A stretch of 9,109 nucleotides of DNA from Pseudomonadota bacterium. GTDB taxonomy: Bacteria > Desulfobacterota > DSM-4660 > Desulfatiglandales > B25-G16. Shown piece after piece: positions 6,110 to 9,109 of this stretch (position 1 is the first letter of the stretch; the number at the start of each line of letters is the position of its first letter). The position numbers and the translations under genes are program-made. The stretch covers positions 1 through 9,109 of the forward strand of contig DAOVRY010000012.1 of assembly GCA_030633645.1 (NCBI GenBank). Reading direction: 5' to 3'. The notes under the pieces were generated by a model. That model had not been told where the DNA came from. It did not search any database and worked only from the letters and a program-made list of their open reading frames with translations.

Positions 6110-6138
6110 AATAAACATTGATTTCAAAGGTATGTCAA
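6110..6138 (-). promoter_or_regulatory. sigma70-like promoter of the cytochrome gene
   Basis: On the minus strand a perfect -35 TTGACA (6133-6138) is followed after 17 bases by TTTATT (6110-6115), matching the -10 consensus at four of six positions. Transcription would begin near 6103, giving a leader of about 34 bases that contains the GAGGAG ribosome-binding site. It lies wholly inside the 100-base gap after the isomerase gene. Confidence 0.6.
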
Positions 6139-6169
6139 GGAAAAAGTGTTCAAAACATGGCGCTCCTTT

Positions 6170-8065
6170 TCATCCTACAGGGGTTACGATCTTTATCTCT
6201 GCCTTGTCTTTGAGGGATTGGAGCCAGGCATTAAAGATCCTCCTGTCTTGTGCAGAAAGAAGCATTTGTTTGTAGTCATTCTTTTCTTTTTCAAAATCCA
6301 TCGTATCAATATCTTTTCTGTCTAACCATCTAATAACATAGACTCTTTTATTTGCTTCAAGGACCTTATCCGGGTATCTTTTTTGAGCTGAGAGGGTAAA
6401 GCTTGCTTCAGACAGCGAAGGTGCATAACCGATTGTGGGGATACTCTCTCCTCTGGGAAAGAAGCCTGTCTCACCTGTCTTTAAGCCCCTTTTCTTGGCA
6501 AGTTCATGCCAGTCAGTGGTCCCTTTGAGCACCTCTAGGTAGGCCTCCGCCTCCTTTTGTGCGGCAACAAGAGCAAGATGATCTTCCAGGTCCTTATGCA
6601 CGTGATCAGAGACCTCAGTGATTTTTGGAATATAGGAATCTCGAATGTCAACAACCTGAATGAGATAGAATTTCCCGTCGTGTTCGATGATCTCACTAAT
6701 CTCGCCTTTCTCTAATGAGGTAATGGACTGTTTGAGTCTTTTGTCACCTCCAAACCCTGGAATAGGTCCGTTCTTAGGAAAATAGTCGCTCTCATCCACC
6801 GCAAGCCCCTGTTGAGCTGCATAGGTGGCTAAATCAATATCGTATGGCATCTGATCAAGCAACGTAAGCATCCTCTCATGGGCCATTTCTCGGGCCATGT
6901 CTTCCTTTATTGATGTCTCTATTTGATCCCGAACCTCAGGGAGGGTTTTAAAAACAGCCTCTTTTCTGTCCTCGACCTTGATGATATGCCAGCCAAACTG
7001 GGTTTTCACTGGCCCGCCTATCTCTCCTTTTTTCAGGCTAAAGGCGAGTTTTTCAAAAGGCTTAAGCATTTGTCCTCGGGTAAAATAGCCAAGATCTCCT
7101 CCTTTGGAGGCGGTAGGGCCTTGAGAATGTTTTCTAGCCAAGGCTGCAAAGTCTTTTCCATCCCTGGCCTCTTTTGATATCGCGAGTGCTTCTTCTTTTG
7201 CCTTGGCATCTTCTGATTCCGATGCATCCGGTGAAACCCTAATGAGGATATGGCGAGCCTTTACCTGTTCCGGTTCTCTAAACTGCTCGGGATTGAGTTC
7301 ATAAAAATCCGAAATTTCTTCTTCTGCAACAGTCACCTTATCCAGATAATCGGATGGATCAATGGTAAAGGAGGCAATCTTTGTCTTTGCTGGAATCCTG
7401 TATTTCTCTTGGTTTGCCTCAAAATACTCCTCCTTCTTTGTTTCACTTGCCTCGATTGTTCCCTCAAAATCCTTAGGATTGAAGACGACAAAACCAATAG
7501 CAATTTTCTCTTTTTGATAGGTATAATAATGTAGTATTTCTGTCTCTGATATCGGAAAAAAGGAGCTAATATATTGATCGATTTTTTGCCCTAACAGGTC
7601 TGATTTTATCCCTGATTCAAAGTCCGCCGGCTCCATCCTATTTTGCCTTAAAAGAGAGTGATACCTACCCTCATCAAACTCACCATAAATCTGAAAGGCA
7701 GGGTAGGTGAGTATGGCATGAGCAACCTCCTCATCGGTAACCCCGAGGCCGATCCTGGCTGCCTCCTGACTGATGAGTCTCTTATTTATCAGGCTCTCCA
7801 GGGCCCTTTGCTTGATTTGGAATGCCTTGATGAGATTCTCATTCCAGTACTCTTTATACTGTTGCTGTAATGACTTGAGCATCTCTCGGTACACTGCCTC
7901 ATATTCGAGTCCGGTGATCAGATCGCCATTGACGTAGGCGATCTTTGAGCCAGGTTTCCCCCGGATTGCAGAGACACCCCAAAAGATAAAGACAACGGCA
8001 ATGAGGCCAATCATTACCTTAATCATGAAAGATTTGCTATGTTTTCTTATCATTGTGATAAACAT
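6170..8065 (-). CDS. ppiD: membrane-anchored peptidyl-prolyl isomerase/chaperone (PpiD/SurA type)
   Basis: It is predicted to help fold secreted and outer-membrane proteins at the periplasmic face of the inner membrane. Residues 14-34 form one hydrophobic anchor after a short basic N-terminus. A SurA/PpiD-like N-terminal chaperone region follows (about 40-260; INKRLISQEA at 93-102 is typical). The parvulin domain spans about 268-365, with the hallmarks ARHILI, KGGDLGYF, MLKPFEKLAFSLKKGEI and TQFGWHIIKV. Two degenerate rotamase-like repeats (about 430-475 and 535-580) retain patterns such as SLEKGEISEII and YVIRWLDRK. At 631 residues it matches the usual size of about 620. GGGAGG lies 9 bases before the ATG at 8065. 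It follows cobO by about 20 bases, so the two are probably co-transcribed, though no functional link between them is known. No terminator follows it. Confidence 0.92.
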   Translation of the reverse strand: MFITMIRKHSKSFMIKVMIGLIAVVFIFWGVSAIRGKPGSKIAYVNGDLITGLEYEAVYREMLKSLQQQYKEYWNENLIKAFQIKQRALESLINKRLISQEAARIGLGVTDEEVAHAILTYPAFQIYGEFDEGRYHSLLRQNRMEPADFESGIKSDLLGQKIDQYISSFFPISETEILHYYTYQKEKIAIGFVVFNPKDFEGTIEASETKKEEYFEANQEKYRIPAKTKIASFTIDPSDYLDKVTVAEEEISDFYELNPEQFREPEQVKARHILIRVSPDASESEDAKAKEEALAISKEARDGKDFAALARKHSQGPTASKGGDLGYFTRGQMLKPFEKLAFSLKKGEIGGPVKTQFGWHIIKVEDRKEAVFKTLPEVRDQIETSIKEDMAREMAHERMLTLLDQMPYDIDLATYAAQQGLAVDESDYFPKNGPIPGFGGDKRLKQSITSLEKGEISEIIEHDGKFYLIQVVDIRDSYIPKITEVSDHVHKDLEDHLALVAAQKEAEAYLEVLKGTTDWHELAKKRGLKTGETGFFPRGESIPTIGYAPSLSEASFTLSAQKRYPDKVLEANKRVYVIRWLDRKDIDTMDFEKEKNDYKQMLLSAQDRRIFNAWLQSLKDKAEIKIVTPVG

Positions 8066-8084
8066 GAGACGCAGCCTCCCTCAA

Positions 8085-8613
8085 CTAAAATTCAATGCCT
8101 TTTCTCGCCACTAACCCTTTTTGAAAAGGGTGTTTGATCTCATCTATACGTGAGATAAGGTCAGCCTTCTCAAAAAGCTCTTTAGGACAGGTTCTTCCGG
8201 TAAGAACCAGCTCGAGATTATCGGGTTTTTTCTCTAAGAGATCAACTACCCGCTTCAAGGGTATTAGCTTAAAGTCAATAGCCACGGTAATCTCATCTAA
8301 AATGAGGATATCGTAGCCCCCATTTTTTATAAGCTCCTCGGCCTTTGACAGTGCCTTATCGGCCTGCTCAAAGTCAATAGGTGATGGCTTGTCTGGGTCA
8401 ATAAGCTCTGTTGTTCCGTAGCGAAAGAGATCAATCCCGAGCTTTTTGAGGCTCTTGACCTCACCATAATTCCATATTTTCATAAAGTGAATAATGGCAA
8501 TCTTGAAATTATGCCCGGCAGCCCTCAGAGCTAGACCAAGGGCAGCGGTTGTCTTCCCCTTTCCGCGCCCTGTATAGATGTGAATCAGCCCGAGATTATC
8601 CTTTTTTTTTCAT
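8085..8613 (-). CDS. cobO: ATP:cob(I)alamin adenosyltransferase, start out of frame at an A9 run
   Basis: The enzyme (CobO/BtuR family) moves the adenosyl group of ATP to cob(I)alamin, the last activation step for adenosylcobalamin. My translation shows LIHIYTGRGKGKTTAALG (Walker A GRGKGKTT), then RAAGHNFKIAIIHFMKIW, ILILDE (a Walker B-like acidic pair), VLTGRTCPKELFEKADLIS and an ending IKHPFQKGLVARKGIEF. These are the family's conserved blocks, and the corrected length of about 175 residues is normal. The only plausible start, ATG at 8611-8613, is followed by nine A residues (8602-8610) and then reads to a stop after five codons. With eight A residues it would read MKKKDNLGLIHIY and join the rest. 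In the good frame a TGA (8610-8612) lies immediately upstream and no ATG, GTG or TTG occurs before Walker A. The cause may be a sequencing error, a real frameshift mutation, or transcriptional slippage. The first in-frame ATG (8483) is after Walker A and would give a non-functional fragment. Confidence 0.88.
8602..8610 (-). other. A9 homopolymer at the cobO start (frame break)
   Basis: Nine consecutive A residues on the minus strand follow the cobO ATG directly. Removing one restores one continuous frame into Walker A. Runs of nine or more A are known sites of RNA polymerase slippage and of sequencing length errors. Confidence 0.85.
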
Positions 8614-8660
8614 CACGCGCCTATGTCTTAGTTTAGACACTTCAGTAATTTCAAAAACCT

Positions 8661-8676
8661 ATCCCGTAGGCGGGAT
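8661..8676. repeat. 6-bp hairpin
   Basis: ATCCCG (8661-8666) pairs with CGGGAT (8671-8676) around the 4-base loop TAGG. No T-run follows on either strand. Confidence 0.5.
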
Positions 8677-8736
8677 GGTGTAGTTGAGCTATGCTAGCCA
8701 AAAGATGGTCTTAATGTTTTCTCGCCCGCTTCCCCT

Positions 8737-8764
8737 CGATCCCGCCATGCGGGACTCAGGATCG
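8737..8764. repeat. nested inverted repeats
   Basis: CGATCC (8737-8742) is the reverse complement of GGATCG (8759-8764), and inside it CCCGC (8741-8745) pairs with GCGGG (8749-8753) around CAT. The two pairings overlap by two bases, so they are partly alternative folds. Confidence 0.45.
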
Positions 8765-8800
8765 CTTGAGCACGCAGAGCTCGCAGTGAGATGTTTTTTC

Positions 8801-8873
8801 TTGGCCTGATTGTTTTTACCCCAGTTAAATAGTCTGCAAATTTAACCGGGCAGGGCTGGAAAAATCAGGCCAA
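8801..8873. repeat. 73-base long palindrome, MITE/REP-like
   Basis: TTGGCCTGATT (8801-8811) is the perfect reverse complement of AATCAGGCCAA (8863-8873). Inside, GTTAAAT (8824-8830) pairs with ATTTAAC (8840-8846), and CCC (8820-8822) with GGG (8848-8850) beyond one mismatch, around a 9-base loop. The inner arms (ACCCC-A-GTTAAATA and ATTTAACCGGGC) resemble the arms of the element at 3928-4020. Confidence 0.65.
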
Positions 8874-8879
8874 CCATCA

Positions 8880-8893
8880 GCCCCTTTCGGGGC
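8880..8893. repeat. 5-bp GC hairpin
   Basis: GCCCC (8880-8884) pairs with GGGGC (8889-8893) around TTTC. No T-run follows. Confidence 0.5.
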
Positions 8894-8963
8894 AACAAGA
8901 TATGATGATATGCCATGTACAAATCCAGAAGCCCAATCAGAGGCCTACGCGGAGCGTTGGAGA

Positions 8964-8998
8964 TTGATCTGAATTTCCCTCTCAGGAATTCAGATCAA
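8964..8998. repeat. perfect 12-bp inverted repeat
   Basis: TTGATCTGAATT (8964-8975) is the exact reverse complement of AATTCAGATCAA (8987-8998), with an 11-base loop. Neither side carries a T-run, so a terminator is unlikely. It could be a protein-binding operator or part of a repeat element. Confidence 0.65.
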
Positions 8999-9037
8999 AA
9001 CCTCAGTGGCTCTGGGTGCTCTGTGAGAGACAAATGA

Positions 9038-9052
9038 GACCCTTTTAGGGTC
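9038..9052. repeat. 6-bp hairpin
   Basis: GACCCT (9038-9043) pairs with AGGGTC (9047-9052) around TTT. It is one of the cluster of small hairpins in this region. Confidence 0.5.
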
Positions 9053-9062
9053 GGCATTCAAG

Positions 9063-9081
9063 CCACCTCTTCAAGGGGTGG
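9063..9081. repeat. 7-bp hairpin with one G-T pair
   Basis: CCACCTC (9063-9069) pairs with GGGGTGG (9075-9081) around a 5-base loop. It lies at the window edge, and no T-run follows. Confidence 0.4.
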
Positions 9082-9109
9082 TAGTTGACTTGCCAATTTC
9101 TTACCCGAT

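Larger units (their letters stand above)
8614..9109. other. hairpin-rich non-coding region upstream of cobO
   Basis: No gene is supported on either strand over about 500 bases. The region is packed with inverted repeats (listed separately, at least seven between 8661 and 9081). No strong promoter for cobO was identified; TTGAAA on the minus strand (about 8649-8654) has no well-spaced -10. A 5-base dyad TGTCT/AGACA (8624-8639) lies just upstream of the cobO start. No CRISPR-like regular spacing is seen. Confidence 0.5.

Noticed and set aside
6150..6166. AAAAGGAG followed by ATG TTT TGA on the minus strand after ppiD
   Set aside because: A two-codon frame; most likely chance, and it overlaps no regulatory pattern beyond the cytochrome promoter nearby.

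Overview
The window looks like a chromosomal piece from an anaerobic, Desulfobacterota-type (former deltaproteobacterial) bacterium. This is an inference from a seven-haem periplasmic cytochrome c, an SPFH protein with a Zn-ribbon tail, a cobalamin adenosyltransferase and the style of the intergenic palindromes; no rRNA or other phylogenetic marker is present. All confidently coding genes lie on the minus strand.

Right to left, in the direction of transcription: a hairpin-rich non-coding region (8614-9109); cobO, an ATP:cob(I)alamin adenosyltransferase whose start is put out of frame by a run of nine A (8085-8613); and a membrane-anchored PpiD/SurA-type peptidyl-prolyl isomerase (6170-8065) that follows cobO by about 20 bases. 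Next is a secreted seven-haem cytochrome c with an EF-hand-like loop (4945-6069). It has its own sigma70-like promoter and a rho-independent terminator, so it looks like a single-gene transcription unit.

The middle block (1132-4689) holds three minus-strand genes: a small helical protein, an SPFH (stomatin/prohibitin-like, YdjI/COG4260-type) protein ending in three Zn-ribbons, and a protein with two Zn-ribbons and a repeated aromatic module. By analogy with the Bacillus pspA-ydjGHI neighbourhood, a membrane-stress or membrane-microdomain role is plausible but unproven. A 450-base stretch of hairpins, tandem repeats and a MITE-like inverted repeat separates the first gene from the other two.

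The left end (1-1131) looks like accessory or decaying DNA. It holds a 77-residue orphan gene, several palindromes, and a plus-strand relic resembling the N-terminal DNA-binding part of an integron-integrase-type tyrosine recombinase. The relic carries an in-frame 15-base duplication and has lost its catalytic domain.

No tRNA, rRNA, CRISPR array or intact transposase was seen. The most unusual points are the cobO frame break at a homopolymer, the integrase relic, the palindromic repeat family shared by 3928-4020 and 8801-8873, the EF-hand in the cytochrome, and the helical/SPFH/Zn-ribbon cluster.
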